Assembly (NCBI RefSeq): GCF_024347635.1
Contig: NZ_AP025510.1
Span: 682,001 to 746,000 of the forward strand
Direction of reading: 5' to 3'
Origin: Vibrio tasmaniensis
GTDB taxonomy: Bacteria > Pseudomonadota > Gammaproteobacteria > Enterobacterales > Vibrionaceae
Length of the DNA: 64,000 nt
Below, piece by piece: positions 26,371 through 36,176 of this stretch; positions within the stretch are counted from its first letter, which is position 1, and each line of letters starts with the position of its first letter. The notes beneath the pieces are model-generated. The model did no database searches. It had not been told where the DNA came from and worked only from the letters and a program-made list of their open reading frames with translations. Made by a program: the position numbers and the translations under genes.

Positions 26371-28719
26371 TTAATGCGAGAGTTCCAATCGAATCAATAC
26401 TTCATCGGTAATGTCTTCTATCTCACCATAACCAATAAAAGCGGTGACCTCACTCTCTAACTTCTTCGCTTGGTGCATACTGATGCGCGAAAGCTCGGCT
26501 AAGTCTGATTGGAATAAACTGGTTAATGGATTAAAGATCGGTGCGGTAGTGACTCGCAGTACATACACATCACCCAGATCTTGTGCATTCTTAATGAACG
26601 AGATACGTTCTTTCGTAGATGCAAAGTCTTTAACCAACTTCGTATGTACAGATTGAATTTTGTTACCAAACTTTACCGCAGCAATATAGACATCATGATG
26701 TTTGGGCTCTGCACCCTCTATTCTTTTAAGTGGTTCAGCCAATAGCGAATTAGAGTGACCTTTAAAAATAGGTTCGAGTGAAAACTTTTGGTTGTGCCCA
26801 AGTTTAGCCAGTAAGGCTAGATGCTTATTCAGTGGGAAGTTCACACCAATGAGCTTACAACGCAACGTTGAGCCCGGCTTATCAATGAAGATTGGATTAC
26901 TGACCATTTTGTTAAGTAAAACACTGTGCAGTGATTTGAGCAGTGAATCGGTAGGCAGTATTTCTTGCTTCTTATTTAGCTTACTTTGGTTCTGATCGAT
27001 AAGCCCATTGAGGAAGGCGATGGTACGCATTGTTTTTGCATTCTCGGTGATAACCAATTGAACGTTGCAACCGTTCGGGCTTACACGAATTACATGGTAA
27101 GGCACTGTGCTTAATGGCAAGTTTTTATCATAGAGTTGCAGTTCATTGAAATTCACCACAACCGGATCGTCAATCTTGAGTACCATTGGGTGTTCAAGGG
27201 TAATGCTTAGGCCACGTTTTGATATGTCTACAGTGTGTCCATTTATTGTTGGGCTATCTTGTGATGTGAGTTGAATTGGCGATTTAAAGCTATATCTAGG
27301 CTCTTTACGACGACTCTGTGAATCAAAGTAGATACTTTGAATATTCCCCACTACCGTTCGTGGATGACGAAATCGATTAAGGTCACTGCTTGGAATGCGT
27401 GGTTTTTCACTTAATAGATAATCGGCAGCACTTTCGTGATCACCGATCTCTTGCAAGATACCGCAATGAGTCAGTTGCGCTGAGCTTTGAGCAAGCGTAT
27501 CTGAATGCTCAGCTAAGGTTTGTCGTTCTGAGTCGGATAATTCGAAAACCGAGAATTTGAACGCCTTCCAACTTTTACGTTTACCGCCAATGTGCCAGAA
27601 CAGTTGCCTCTCTTCACGCGAAGCTTCAGGCAGCATCATCGAGTAGAACAAGGTTTTATTTTTATGTTCATGGGTAAAAGAGTAGATAACATTACTGGTT
27701 CCCTTCACGCCAGGCTTAGCGAGTAAATTCATACGTTGTTCGTTGAACAAAGTGCCCAGAGCCTGTTGGTTACGCTCATCATGCCAGTATTGCCATTGGG
27801 GATGATTATTATCCGTGAGTAGGGCGAGCTTCAGCTCACTACCACTGAAGAATAGAGGGAGGTTACAGGTATACTTTAGGTAGGTGTGTTCAATACCGCG
27901 AGTTCGCGTTCGAATGAGCCTATCTTGATTCTCATGGCTGGTTTTCTTACTGACACTATTTAAAGATTCATCGAGTAAACGAGCCACACTCGTTGTATCG
28001 CTGATTCTGATGCATCTTAAAAATTTGACGGCGTTGTTTTCGTAGGATTCATCAATACCCAGAATACGAAACTCAACCACCTCATTAACATCGGTCTCTA
28101 GCGACTTTTCAACAAGCTCTGTGAATTTAACACTGATGATTTCCCCTAGGTTATATTTAAACGCTCTTGGAACTTTGAACTTTGCACCTGACGGAGAGAT
28201 ATCAACCGTCACACCATGTAGGTTTTGTCCTTTCGGTGTGGTGATTTCAACCTGTGAGCTGATCTTGAGCCTGTTTTCTTTGCGTTTTAAATCGTAACCG
28301 AGGTTAATAGCTTCTGCTTCATAGGGACTATCAGCGTTAGTGATATCTTGATCATCTTGAGAGGATGTTTTAACAATATTCCGAAGAGGTTGAATGCGAG
28401 GTGTCATCACTAACTCCCACACGCCCTCGGTATAACCTTTAAACTTTTTAGTACCACGCTGATACGCGTTCAAAGCGATGTCATCAAGCCAATGTTTACG
28501 CTCGTCTAGCGTGAATTGATGACATTCATTATCAATACGTCCGCGCAAATCAATGCTCTTTGTGCACGGAGCCATGATACGATTCAGTTCCATTTTAACG
28601 AGCAGTTTTAGAGACGGCGATTCGCCTTCTGTCATTTGAGAAAGAAGGAATTCGAAATCTTCGGCATGGTAGGCCGGAATAAGTCGTTCTGCTACAGATA
28701 GAATTTCAGATTGCTGCAT
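26371..28719 (-). CDS. Two-PilZ-domain c-di-GMP receptor, PlzC-like
   Basis: Large cytosolic protein, 782 residues. One PilZ motif lies at about 150-205 (RKENRLKIS... TVDISPSGAKF) and a second at about 470-530 (RRKEPRYSF... TVDISKRGLSI), each with RxxxR and DxSxxG elements that bind c-di-GMP. No catalytic domain is evident. In V. cholerae the gene between serB and radA encodes the PilZ protein PlzC, and this one shares size and place. Divergent from radA. Confidence 0.82.
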   Translation of the reverse strand: MQQSEILSVAERLIPAYHAEDFEFLLSQMTEGESPSLKLLVKMELNRIMAPCTKSIDLRGRIDNECHQFTLDERKHWLDDIALNAYQRGTKKFKGYTEGVWELVMTPRIQPLRNIVKTSSQDDQDITNADSPYEAEAINLGYDLKRKENRLKISSQVEITTPKGQNLHGVTVDISPSGAKFKVPRAFKYNLGEIISVKFTELVEKSLETDVNEVVEFRILGIDESYENNAVKFLRCIRISDTTSVARLLDESLNSVSKKTSHENQDRLIRTRTRGIEHTYLKYTCNLPLFFSGSELKLALLTDNNHPQWQYWHDERNQQALGTLFNEQRMNLLAKPGVKGTSNVIYSFTHEHKNKTLFYSMMLPEASREERQLFWHIGGKRKSWKAFKFSVFELSDSERQTLAEHSDTLAQSSAQLTHCGILQEIGDHESAADYLLSEKPRIPSSDLNRFRHPRTVVGNIQSIYFDSQSRRKEPRYSFKSPIQLTSQDSPTINGHTVDISKRGLSITLEHPMVLKIDDPVVVNFNELQLYDKNLPLSTVPYHVIRVSPNGCNVQLVITENAKTMRTIAFLNGLIDQNQSKLNKKQEILPTDSLLKSLHSVLLNKMVSNPIFIDKPGSTLRCKLIGVNFPLNKHLALLAKLGHNQKFSLEPIFKGHSNSLLAEPLKRIEGAEPKHHDVYIAAVKFGNKIQSVHTKLVKDFASTKERISFIKNAQDLGDVYVLRVTTAPIFNPLTSLFQSDLAELSRISMHQAKKLESEVTAFIGYGEIEDITDEVLIRLELSH

Positions 28720-28880
28720 ACTTTTCTTGTTAGAATGGATGGTGCGTTATTGTTATCGACGAGTTGCATTTGATCTTTAGGTATTCATGCCCCTACTGCA
28801 ACTTTTATTTTCACCTGTACGGTCAACGGGGTCACAAAATAGCAACATTTACCCGTGACCAAGCAAATTATTGAGGTTTT

Positions 28881-30263
28881 ATGGCTAAGGCAAAGCGAGC
28901 TTATGTGTGTAATGACTGTGGTGCTGACTTTCCACGTTGGCAAGGGCAGTGCAATGCATGTGGTGCTTGGAACACGATTACAGAAGTTAGGTTAGCCGCT
29001 TCACCTCAGGTTGCGCGTAACGAACGACTCAGTGGTGGTTATGCCGGTGGTGCAACTGAATCTTCCGTTCAAACGCTATCGGAAATCGATTTGCAAGAAG
29101 TCCCGCGCTTTAGCAGCGGCTTCAAAGAGCTTGATCGTGTGCTCGGTGGCGGTGTTGTTCCTGGCGCTGCGATCTTGATTGGTGGTAACCCTGGTGCCGG
29201 TAAATCAACGCTGTTATTGCAGACTATGTGTCAGCTTTCTTCCCAGTTACCGACACTTTATGTCACTGGCGAAGAATCTCTTCAACAAGTTGCGATGCGA
29301 GCATCTCGATTAGGGCTACCAAAAGAGCATCTCAAAATGCTCTCTGAAACCAACGTTGATAAAATCTGTCAAGTTGCGGAGAAAGAACAGCCTAAGATCA
29401 TGGTTATCGATTCAATCCAAGTTATGCATGTCGCTGATGTTCAATCGTCTCCAGGCAGCGTTGCTCAGGTGCGCGAATCGGCAACCGCATTAACGCGCTA
29501 TGCGAAACAGAACAACGTTGCCGTTTTCCTTGTAGGGCACGTAACTAAAGACGGTACCTTAGCGGGCCCCAAAGTACTTGAACACATTATTGACTGCTCG
29601 GTACTGTTAGATGGCGGAACGGACAGTCGTTTTAGAACCTTGCGCAGCCACAAGAACCGTTTTGGTGCAGTGAATGAGCTAGGTGTGTTTGCCATGACAG
29701 GGCAAGGGCTAAAAGAAGTGAGCAATCCATCGGCTATTTTTCTGTCTCGTGGTGAAGAAGAAACCTCAGGCAGTTCAGTGATGGTAGTTTGGGAAGGAAC
29801 GCGTCCACTTCTTGTTGAAATCCAAGCGCTGGTGGATTATTCGCAGCTGGCTAACCCGCGTCGTGTCGCTGTTGGTCTCGAGCAAAATCGACTGTCATTG
29901 TTATTAGCCGTGCTGCATAAACACGGCGGCTTACAAATGGCTGACCAAGATGTGTTTGTGAATGTCGTTGGTGGTGTTAAAGTAACCGAAACCAGTGCTG
30001 ATCTTGCATTGGTAATGGCATTACTTTCGAGTTTCAGAGACCGCGCATTGCCAAAAGATGTGGTGGTTTTTGGCGAAGTAGGCCTTGCTGGTGAGATTCG
30101 ACCTGTACCGAGCGGTCAAGAGCGCTTAAATGAGGCGTTTAAACACGGCTTCAAGAGAGCCATTGTACCAGCGGCTAACATGCCTAAAGGTGGCATTCCA
30201 GGAATGCAGATCCACGGTGTGAAAAAATTATCGGAAGCAATTAATGCTTTTGATGAGTTGTAA
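28881..30263 (+). CDS. radA: DNA repair protein RadA
   Basis: RecA-like ATPase that promotes branch migration in recombinational repair. The 460-residue protein has an N-terminal zinc finger (Cys10, Cys13, Cys24, Cys27), Walker A GGNPGAGKST near residue 100, the RadA-specific HKNRFG motif and a C-terminal Lon-like domain. Length is the family norm. Confidence 0.97.
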   Translation: MAKAKRAYVCNDCGADFPRWQGQCNACGAWNTITEVRLAASPQVARNERLSGGYAGGATESSVQTLSEIDLQEVPRFSSGFKELDRVLGGGVVPGAAILIGGNPGAGKSTLLLQTMCQLSSQLPTLYVTGEESLQQVAMRASRLGLPKEHLKMLSETNVDKICQVAEKEQPKIMVIDSIQVMHVADVQSSPGSVAQVRESATALTRYAKQNNVAVFLVGHVTKDGTLAGPKVLEHIIDCSVLLDGGTDSRFRTLRSHKNRFGAVNELGVFAMTGQGLKEVSNPSAIFLSRGEEETSGSSVMVVWEGTRPLLVEIQALVDYSQLANPRRVAVGLEQNRLSLLLAVLHKHGGLQMADQDVFVNVVGGVKVTETSADLALVMALLSSFRDRALPKDVVVFGEVGLAGEIRPVPSGQERLNEAFKHGFKRAIVPAANMPKGGIPGMQIHGVKKLSEAINAFDEL

Positions 30264-30303
30264 TTGAGCTCACTTCAGCTACTCTATACAGCAGAAATTC
30301 AGT

Positions 30304-30335
30304 CTAACTTAAACGCTATTTTCGCTTTAAGTTAG
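30304..30335 (+). other. Perfect inverted repeat after radA
   Basis: Ten-base arms CTAACTTAAA / TTTAAGTTAG separated by 12 bases, 40 bases past radA. No T run follows. It may be an operator or an mRNA 3' element. Confidence 0.5.
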
Positions 30336-30372
30336 CACTAAACTTAACAATCATTTAGATTGTTTCTTCAGA

Positions 30373-30410
30373 TTGCCTTTTTCTATATGTTAGAAAAAGG
30401 CAAAGTTTTT
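30373..30410 (+). terminator. Intrinsic terminator after radA
   Basis: Perfect 13-base stem TTGCCTTTTTCTA / TAGAAAAAGGCAA, TATGT loop, then AGTTTTTT. Confidence 0.88.
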
Positions 30411-30454
30411 TAGTCCCAAATGCATGCAAAGCTATCAGTCCTCACAGATTGTGA

Positions 30455-30460
30455 TATACT
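30455..30460 (+). promoter_or_regulatory. Extended -10 of the second fusA
   Basis: TGATATACT gives a TATACT preceded by TGn, an extended -10, 38 bases before the start codon. The -35 is weak. Confidence 0.5.
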
Positions 30461-30497
30461 CTGCGCGCATTTTATATCCTATTAACAGAGTAAGACA

Positions 30498-32585
30498 ATG
30501 GCAGATTTATCGAAATACAGAAACATTGGTATTTTCGCGCACGTTGATGCGGGTAAAACAACTACCACTGAGCGTATCCTTAAGCTAACTGGTCAAATCC
30601 ACAAGACTGGTGAAGTACATGATGGCGAATCAACTACTGACTTCATGGAACAGGAAGCTGAGCGCGGAATTACTATCCAATCAGCAGCTGTAAGCTGTTT
30701 CTGGAACGGTCACCGTCTAAACGTTATCGATACTCCTGGACACGTTGACTTCACAGTTGAAGTATACCGTTCTCTTAAAGTACTTGATGGCGGTATCGGT
30801 GTATTCTGTGGTTCTGGTGGTGTTGAACCACAATCAGAAACTAACTGGCGCTACGCTAACGAATCAGAAGTATCTCGTCTGATCTTCGTTAACAAACTAG
30901 ACCGTATGGGTGCAGATTTCTACAACGTTGTTGACCAAGTTAAAAACGTTCTAGGTGCAACTCCTCTAGTTATGGTTCTACCAATCGGCCGCGAAGATGA
31001 ATTCGTGGGTGTTGTAGACCTACTAAGCCGTAAAGCATACGTTTGGGATGACACTGGTCTTCCTGAAAACTACGAAATCACTGATGTTCCTGCGGACATG
31101 GTTGATGACGTTGAGCAATACCGTGAAGAGCTAATCGAAACTGCTGTAGAGCAAGACGATGACCTAATGGAAGCTTACATGGAAGGTGAAGAGCCTTCTA
31201 TCGAAGACATCAAACGTTGTATCCGTAAAGGTACTCGTGATATCGCATTCTTCCCTACGTTCTGTGGTTCTGCGTTCAAGAACAAAGGCATGCAAGTTAT
31301 CCTTGATGCTGTAGTAGATTACCTACCTTCTCCAACTGAAGTTGATCCTCAACCTCTAATGGATGAGAACGGCGAAGAAACAGGCAACCACGCTATCGTT
31401 TCTACTGAAGAATCTTTCAAAGCGCTTGCATTCAAAATCATGGATGACCGTTTCGGTGCTCTAACTTTCGTTCGTATTTACTCTGGTAAATTGAACAAAG
31501 GTGACACGATTCTTAACTCATTCACAGGTAAAACTGAGCGTGTTGGCCGTATGGTTGAGATGCAAGCTGATGACCGTAACGAACTAACTAGCGCACAAGC
31601 TGGTGACATCATTGCGATCGTTGGTATGAAGAACGTGCAAACTGGTCACACTCTATGTGATCCTAAAGATCAAGTAACGCTTGAGCCAATGGTTTTCCCA
31701 ACTCCAGTAATCTCTATCGCTGTATCTCCAAAAGATAAAGGCGGTTCTGAGAAAATGGGTATCGCGATCGGTAAAATGGTTGCAGAAGATCCATCTTTCC
31801 AAGTTGAGACTGATGAAGAAACTGGCGAAACTATCCTGAAAGGTATGGGTGAGCTTCACCTAGACATCAAGGTAGATATCCTTAAGCGTACTTACGGCGT
31901 TGACCTTACTGTTGGTGCTCCTCAAGTTGCTTACCGTGAAACTATTACTCAAGCAATTGAAGATAGCTACACGCATAAGAAACAGTCTGGTGGTTCTGGT
32001 CAATTCGGTAAGATCGATTACCGTATCAAGCCTGGCGAACCTGGTTCTGGCTTTACGTTCTCTTCAAAAGTTGTTGGCGGTAACGTACCTAAAGAATTCT
32101 GGCCTGCTGTTGAGAAAGGCTTTGCTGGCATGATGGAAAACGGCGTACTAGCTGGCTTCCCTACGCTAGACGTTGAAGTTGAACTTTACGATGGTGGTTT
32201 CCACGCAGTCGATTCATCTGCAATCGCATTTGAAATCGCAGCGAAAGGTGCATTCCGTCAATCAATGCCTAAAGCTGGCGCGCAACTTCTTGAGCCTATC
32301 ATGAACGTTGACGTGTTCACTCCAGAAGATCACGTTGGTGATGTTATCGGTGACCTTAACCGTCGTCGTGGCATGATCAAAGATCAACAAGCTGGTGTTA
32401 CTGGTGTTCGTATTAAAGCTGACGTACCTCTTTCTGAGATGTTCGGCTACATCGGTCACCTACGTACTATCACTTCTGGTCGTGGCCAATTCTCTATGGA
32501 ATTCGCACAATACTCACCATGTCCAACTAACGTTGCTGACGAAGTGATTGCAAAAGTTAAAGCAGAAAAAGAAGCTGGTAAGTAA
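30498..32585 (+). CDS. fusA: Elongation factor G, second copy type
   Basis: GTPase catalysing ribosomal translocation or recycling. The 695-residue protein has the complete domain set: P-loop [12 protein letters not shown] (residues 14-25), [18 protein letters not shown], then domains II-V. It is not beside rpsG and tufA as the canonical fusA is; Vibrio genomes carry an EF-G gene beside radA as well as the str-operon copy. Strong codon optimisation suggests high expression. Whether it specialises in recycling is unknown. Confidence 0.92.
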   Translation: MADLSKYRNIGIFAHVDAGKTTTTERILKLTGQIHKTGEVHDGESTTDFMEQEAERGITIQSAAVSCFWNGHRLNVIDTPGHVDFTVEVYRSLKVLDGGIGVFCGSGGVEPQSETNWRYANESEVSRLIFVNKLDRMGADFYNVVDQVKNVLGATPLVMVLPIGREDEFVGVVDLLSRKAYVWDDTGLPENYEITDVPADMVDDVEQYREELIETAVEQDDDLMEAYMEGEEPSIEDIKRCIRKGTRDIAFFPTFCGSAFKNKGMQVILDAVVDYLPSPTEVDPQPLMDENGEETGNHAIVSTEESFKALAFKIMDDRFGALTFVRIYSGKLNKGDTILNSFTGKTERVGRMVEMQADDRNELTSAQAGDIIAIVGMKNVQTGHTLCDPKDQVTLEPMVFPTPVISIAVSPKDKGGSEKMGIAIGKMVAEDPSFQVETDEETGETILKGMGELHLDIKVDILKRTYGVDLTVGAPQVAYRETITQAIEDSYTHKKQSGGSGQFGKIDYRIKPGEPGSGFTFSSKVVGGNVPKEFWPAVEKGFAGMMENGVLAGFPTLDVEVELYDGGFHAVDSSAIAFEIAAKGAFRQSMPKAGAQLLEPIMNVDVFTPEDHVGDVIGDLNRRRGMIKDQQAGVTGVRIKADVPLSEMFGYIGHLRTITSGRGQFSMEFAQYSPCPTNVADEVIAKVKAEKEAGK

Positions 32586-32608
32586 TTAGCCCTTTTCTAA
32601 ATTAGCTA

Positions 32609-32644
32609 AAAAAGCCCCGCAAGTGAAAGCTTGCGGGGCTTTTT
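32609..32644 (+). terminator. Intrinsic terminator after fusA
   Basis: Ten GC-rich pairs GCCCCGCAAG / CTTGCGGGGC flanked by five As and five Ts. Confidence 0.93.
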
Positions 32645-32661
32645 ATTGTTTGTAATATACT

Positions 32662-32710
32662 GCGAGGTGCGAGGTGCGAGGTGCGAGGTGCGAGGTGCGA
32701 GGTGCGAGGT
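32662..32710. repeat. Seven perfect tandem copies of GCGAGGT
   Basis: A 49-base heptamer array between the fusA terminator and the VF530 gene. Unit length and perfection indicate a slippage-prone microsatellite. It is not within a reading frame. Confidence 0.97.
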
Positions 32711-32745
32711 GCTGATGTAGCCCCTAAAAAGTAGACTCAGGGGTT

Positions 32746-32770
32746 GTCCCGTATTTAATCAACACGGGAC
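32746..32770. repeat. Inverted repeat near the VF530 3' end
   Basis: GTCCCGT and ACGGGAC, 11 bases apart, next to a CCCCT/AGGGG pair (32721-32743). On the minus strand it follows VF530 but lacks a T run. Could be a weak stop or a trace of an insertion sequence; neither is proven. Confidence 0.4.
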
Positions 32771-32788
32771 TGATAAAGCAGGGAGAGA

Positions 32789-33001
32789 CTAACGTTTTAA
32801 GTCGATGTAAATCTGCTCTACCTTGGTGCGTGCCCAATCTGTTTTACGCAAAAATTTTAAGCTCGATTTAATGCTCGGGTCTTTTTTAAAGCAGTTGATG
32901 TTCACCATGTAACTCAACTCTTCCCAACCGTAATGTTCAACCAGTTCAGTCAGTAGCTTCTGTAGAGTGATACCGTGAAGTGGATTATTGTCTTGTGTCA
33001 T
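32789..33001 (-). CDS. VF530-family DNA-binding protein
   Basis: A 70-residue basic protein, [21 protein letters not shown]... [15 protein letters not shown]. The segments match the small VF530 (DUF2132) family named after a Vibrio fischeri protein with a DNA-binding-like helical fold. Cellular role unknown. Probably monocistronic, 45 bases from the LysR gene end on the same strand. Confidence 0.85.
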   Translation of the reverse strand: MTQDNNPLHGITLQKLLTELVEHYGWEELSYMVNINCFKKDPSIKSSLKFLRKTDWARTKVEQIYIDLKR

Positions 33002-33046
33002 GAGATGTTCTCGCCATTTATTTGAGCTAAGTATACCAGTTTCGCT

Positions 33047-34069
33047 TTATGAATTATCAGACCATTTAAGCTGGTAATCTGTCTCGATAATAGTTAGTTC
33101 TTCTCGACCTCTATTCCCAAACAACCGAACCTGATTTTGCATCCAAGCCTCAAAACGCTTTATCTTTTCTCGATGAAAGTAGCCAGCAGGGGCACATAAG
33201 AAGTAATTGTATTTAGGCTTGAGTGCTAAGTTACCGATTCGAACGAGTTTCTTTTCCTGCAAATACCGATAGACCAAACTGTGCTTCACAAGAGCAACGC
33301 CTTGTACGGATAATGCACCTTCTAAAACAAAATGCGAGCCATCAAATTGCAGTGATGAGCGTCCTGCCTTCGCTCCTACAATGTCTAGCCATAGATTCCA
33401 ATCCATATCTGGCCATCGGTCTTCAATTAGCTCTGCTTTGTGTAGATCGTCGATGTCATAAATACCATGCTTCTCTTGGTAGATAGGGTGGCAGACAGGG
33501 TAAACCACTTCGTCCATTAACCAACGTGATTCAATGTTTGGATAATTACCATGACCATATCGAACGCAGACATCGACATTAGAATCTTCAAACGTCACCA
33601 GCTTGTTGGTCGGTTCAATCAACATGGATAGATCAGGGTGACGATCGCGAAAGTCTCCAATTCTAGGCACCAACCAGTGTTGAGCAAATGATGGTACGGT
33701 TGAAATAGACAGTTGAGTAGGATTGGGGTCTTGGTTTATTCGTCTTACCCCATCTTGAATATGAGCAAAGCCTTTCTTAGCTTGCAGGTAAAGCACATCA
33801 CCTTCGTGAGTGAGTACTATTTTTCGGTGCTGACGAATAAACAAGTCTGCACCTAGCCACTCTTCAAGTTGACGAATTTGTTGGCTGACGGCAGCTGCCG
33901 TGACGAACAGCTTTTCAGCCGCGAGTTTAAAACTGCCTGTTTCAGCCGCAGTATAAAAATAGTAGATCCCTTGGAAAGGTGGGGTTCGTTCTCTCACATT
34001 AGTTTTCCTTAACCGAATGTCAGTATCTATCGTTTGTCGATATTTATCTGTTGGTTGATTATTGACCAT
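33047..34069 (-). CDS. LysR-family transcriptional regulator (GcvA-like)
   Basis: About 340 residues from the ATG at 34069. The HTH lies at about residues 35-60 (AAETGSFKLAAEKLFVTAAAVSQQIRQLEEWLGADLF) and the substrate-binding domain follows, with SVQGVALV resembling GcvA/AmpR-type regulators. No convincing ribosome site supports any start: the frame also opens at a GTG at 34108, which would overlap the divergent DUF1127 gene, and at an internal GTG. The short shared region suggests control of the DUF1127 gene; target otherwise unknown. Confidence 0.8.
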   Translation of the reverse strand: MVNNQPTDKYRQTIDTDIRLRKTNVRERTPPFQGIYYFYTAAETGSFKLAAEKLFVTAAAVSQQIRQLEEWLGADLFIRQHRKIVLTHEGDVLYLQAKKGFAHIQDGVRRINQDPNPTQLSISTVPSFAQHWLVPRIGDFRDRHPDLSMLIEPTNKLVTFEDSNVDVCVRYGHGNYPNIESRWLMDEVVYPVCHPIYQEKHGIYDIDDLHKAELIEDRWPDMDWNLWLDIVGAKAGRSSLQFDGSHFVLEGALSVQGVALVKHSLVYRYLQEKKLVRIGNLALKPKYNYFLCAPAGYFHREKIKRFEAWMQNQVRLFGNRGREELTIIETDYQLKWSDNS

Positions 34070-34100
34070 GATAAAGCGAAAAATCAACAGGAGATAGGCT

Positions 34101-34307
34101 ATGAACACGATAACAGCGACATCAAGGGCTAACCAATCATTCTTATCATCGTTATCAATTAAGAAATTCTATTCTAACTTTGAGCGCTATCTTCAGAATC
34201 GTAGAACCAGAAAGCAGCTGTCTGAGTTACCAGAATATTTGTTGAGAGATGTCGGGATTACACAGGAACAAGTTAATAAGGAACTGAAGAAATCGTTTTG
34301 GGAGTGA
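34101..34307 (+). CDS. DUF1127-domain small protein
   Basis: A 68-residue basic protein with the DUF1127 motif near its C-terminus: RRTRKQLSELPEYLLRDVGITQEQV. AGGAGA lies just before the ATG. In other bacteria DUF1127 proteins bind RNA or regulate phosphate and carbon metabolism, but families differ. It is divergent from the LysR gene, which is probably its regulator. Confidence 0.85.
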   Translation: MNTITATSRANQSFLSSLSIKKFYSNFERYLQNRRTRKQLSELPEYLLRDVGITQEQVNKELKKSFWE

Positions 34308-34361
34308 GTGGAGTGTGTTAGGTGAGGCAGTAACTGACCTAAGGTTGAGCGCTTTGGTGCT

Positions 34362-34384
34362 AAAAAAGGAGCCGTAATGGCTCC
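34362..34384 (-). terminator. Terminator after the acyl-CoA synthetase gene
   Basis: On the minus strand: GGAGCC-ATTAC-GGCTCC followed by six Ts. Lies 14 bases past the stop codon. Confidence 0.85.
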
Positions 34385-34397
34385 CTCTCGATTTTGA

Positions 34398-36086
34398 TTA
34401 CTCTTCCCAAACCACTAATTTATCTTTCGGCCAGTTATGACCGACTTCATGGTATTTCTGCTCAAGAATATGTCGCTTGATCTTGAGGGTTGGGGTGAGC
34501 ACACCGTTGTCGATGCTCCATGGTTCCTTAATCATCAGTACGCCTTTGATCTTCTCATGCGAGGCTAACTGTTCGTTCATTTTTTCAATGACACGTTTAC
34601 TTGTTCTTTCATAACGAGCACGATCAAAATTAGGGAAGTCATGCGGTACTACGAGTAGGATCGGGCCCGGTAAGCCTAAGCCGATCAAACACATCATCTC
34701 TACACGACTGTACTCAAAGAGTTTGTTTTCGATTGGCACGGGAGCCACAAACTTACCTTTCGCAGTTTTAAAGGTGTCTTTCTTACGTCCGCGAATCGTT
34801 AGGTAGCCCTCGCTGTCGATATCACCGATATCGCCAGTATGAAGCCATCCCTCAGAGTTAAAAGACTCTTGGGTTGCTATGTCATTTTTGTAATAACCAG
34901 AGAACATACCTTTGCTTCGAACCAAAATTTCTTCATCTTCTGCAATTTTGAGTTCGATGCCTGGGCCAGCATTACCCACAGTACCAATTTTGTCGGCTCT
35001 AAACGGGTGGTTAATCGTGCTGTAGGCGAAAGACTCCGTCATTCCCCAAGCCTCGGTAATGTGTAGGCCAACACTCTCATACCATGCAAGTAGAGCCGGT
35101 GATACCGGAGCCGAACCACACCCTAAAACGCGGGCTTGATCTAACCCTAGGCCATCAGCCAGTTTCTTCTTAATGATGTTGTTGATAAACGGAATCTTAA
35201 GTAAGAAGTTAAGTTTCTTCTGCGGCAGCTTATCTTGGATTCGTTGCTGGAAGAGAGTCCATAAACGAGGAACTGAAATAAATAGAGTAGGGCGATGCAT
35301 TTTTACATCATCAATAAAGGTATCTAAAGACTCAGGGAATGCCGTGACTATACCGCCCATTACCGATGAGCCAAAGATGTACACTCGTTCTGTAATATGG
35401 GCAAGCGGTAGATAAGAGAACAGGCGATCGCCGGGTTGGATACCAATATGATCGATCAAACGTTGAACTGACCACGTAAAGGCACCGTATGTGAGCATTG
35501 CGCCTTTTGGTAGCCCTGATGTACCCGAAGTATAAACAAGTGACATTACTTTATCATCGTGATGCTGAGGTCGTTTAGTTGATGGTTCATGGGTATCAAT
35601 GAGTTGTTCGAAAGTATGTTGGCACTTTGCTGCGCTATCGTAGGGCAGTGAGATACTCACCAAGTTTGGGTTTTCATCCAGTACTTTTTGAGTGGCCTTA
35701 GGATCGTCAAGCTTACCCGCTATCACAATTTTACTTTCACTGTGTTCGATACAGTACTGAATGGTATCTGCACCCGCGGTAGGAAAGATTGGGACGCTGA
35801 CAAAATCTCCTAACATCATGGCAAGATCGCAGATAAACCATTCTGCACAGTTTTTCGATATAAGAGCGACTCGATCACCGGGCTGGGCTCCGAGTCCTTC
35901 TAATGCTGACGCCAGTTTCAGTGCTTTGTCGGCCACTTCTTTATAAGTAAACTCAACAAATTGGCGGTTAATAATTTGCTTTAAATAGACTTCATCTGGG
36001 CGTTCTTCTGCCCATTTTAAAATCATGTCATTGGGTGTAGGGAGAGCTGTTGCTTGTTCTTGGCTAAACTCGTTAGGCTGAATCAT
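34398..36086 (-). CDS. AMP-binding long-chain acyl-CoA synthetase
   Basis: Adenylate-forming enzyme, 562 residues, activating a fatty acid to acyl-CoA. The AMP-binding motif YTSGTSGLPKGAM lies near residue 190, ITEAWGMTESF near 345 (motif A5), and the hinge/adenylation segment GWLHTGDIGDIDSEGYLTIRGRKKD near 420-445. The set resembles the FACS subgroup related to eukaryotic and FadD15-type enzymes rather than FadD itself. Transcribed alone; substrate chain length unknown. Confidence 0.88.
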   Translation of the reverse strand: MIQPNEFSQEQATALPTPNDMILKWAEERPDEVYLKQIINRQFVEFTYKEVADKALKLASALEGLGAQPGDRVALISKNCAEWFICDLAMMLGDFVSVPIFPTAGADTIQYCIEHSESKIVIAGKLDDPKATQKVLDENPNLVSISLPYDSAAKCQHTFEQLIDTHEPSTKRPQHHDDKVMSLVYTSGTSGLPKGAMLTYGAFTWSVQRLIDHIGIQPGDRLFSYLPLAHITERVYIFGSSVMGGIVTAFPESLDTFIDDVKMHRPTLFISVPRLWTLFQQRIQDKLPQKKLNFLLKIPFINNIIKKKLADGLGLDQARVLGCGSAPVSPALLAWYESVGLHITEAWGMTESFAYSTINHPFRADKIGTVGNAGPGIELKIAEDEEILVRSKGMFSGYYKNDIATQESFNSEGWLHTGDIGDIDSEGYLTIRGRKKDTFKTAKGKFVAPVPIENKLFEYSRVEMMCLIGLGLPGPILLVVPHDFPNFDRARYERTSKRVIEKMNEQLASHEKIKGVLMIKEPWSIDNGVLTPTLKIKRHILEQKYHEVGHNWPKDKLVVWEE

Positions 36087-36123
36087 TGTCTAACTCCATG
36101 TTTTTCGCTAAGTTATTTTTGTT

Positions 36124-36151
36124 AAAATCATGTTAAATGTACCATGATTTT
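36124..36151. terminator. Hairpin terminator between the AraC and acyl-CoA synthetase genes
   Basis: AAAATCATG / CATGATTTT arms, ten-base loop. On the minus strand it ends the AraC-type gene; the T tail there is short (ATTTTAAC), so it is modest. Confidence 0.55.
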
Positions 36152-36176
36152 TTCTTTTAGGGAGTAAAATTAGCGT

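Noticed and set aside
32662..32710. Tandem GCGAGGT array considered as CRISPR
   Set aside because: Units are contiguous with no spacers, far too short, and no cas genes are near.
32721..32770. Insertion sequence end
   Set aside because: Inverted repeats too short, no transposase remnant and no target duplication seen; kept only as a low-interest repeat.
34070..34108. Longer LysR start overlapping the DUF1127 gene
   Set aside because: GTG without ribosome site; the added residues are hydrophobic and precede any LysR-like sequence.
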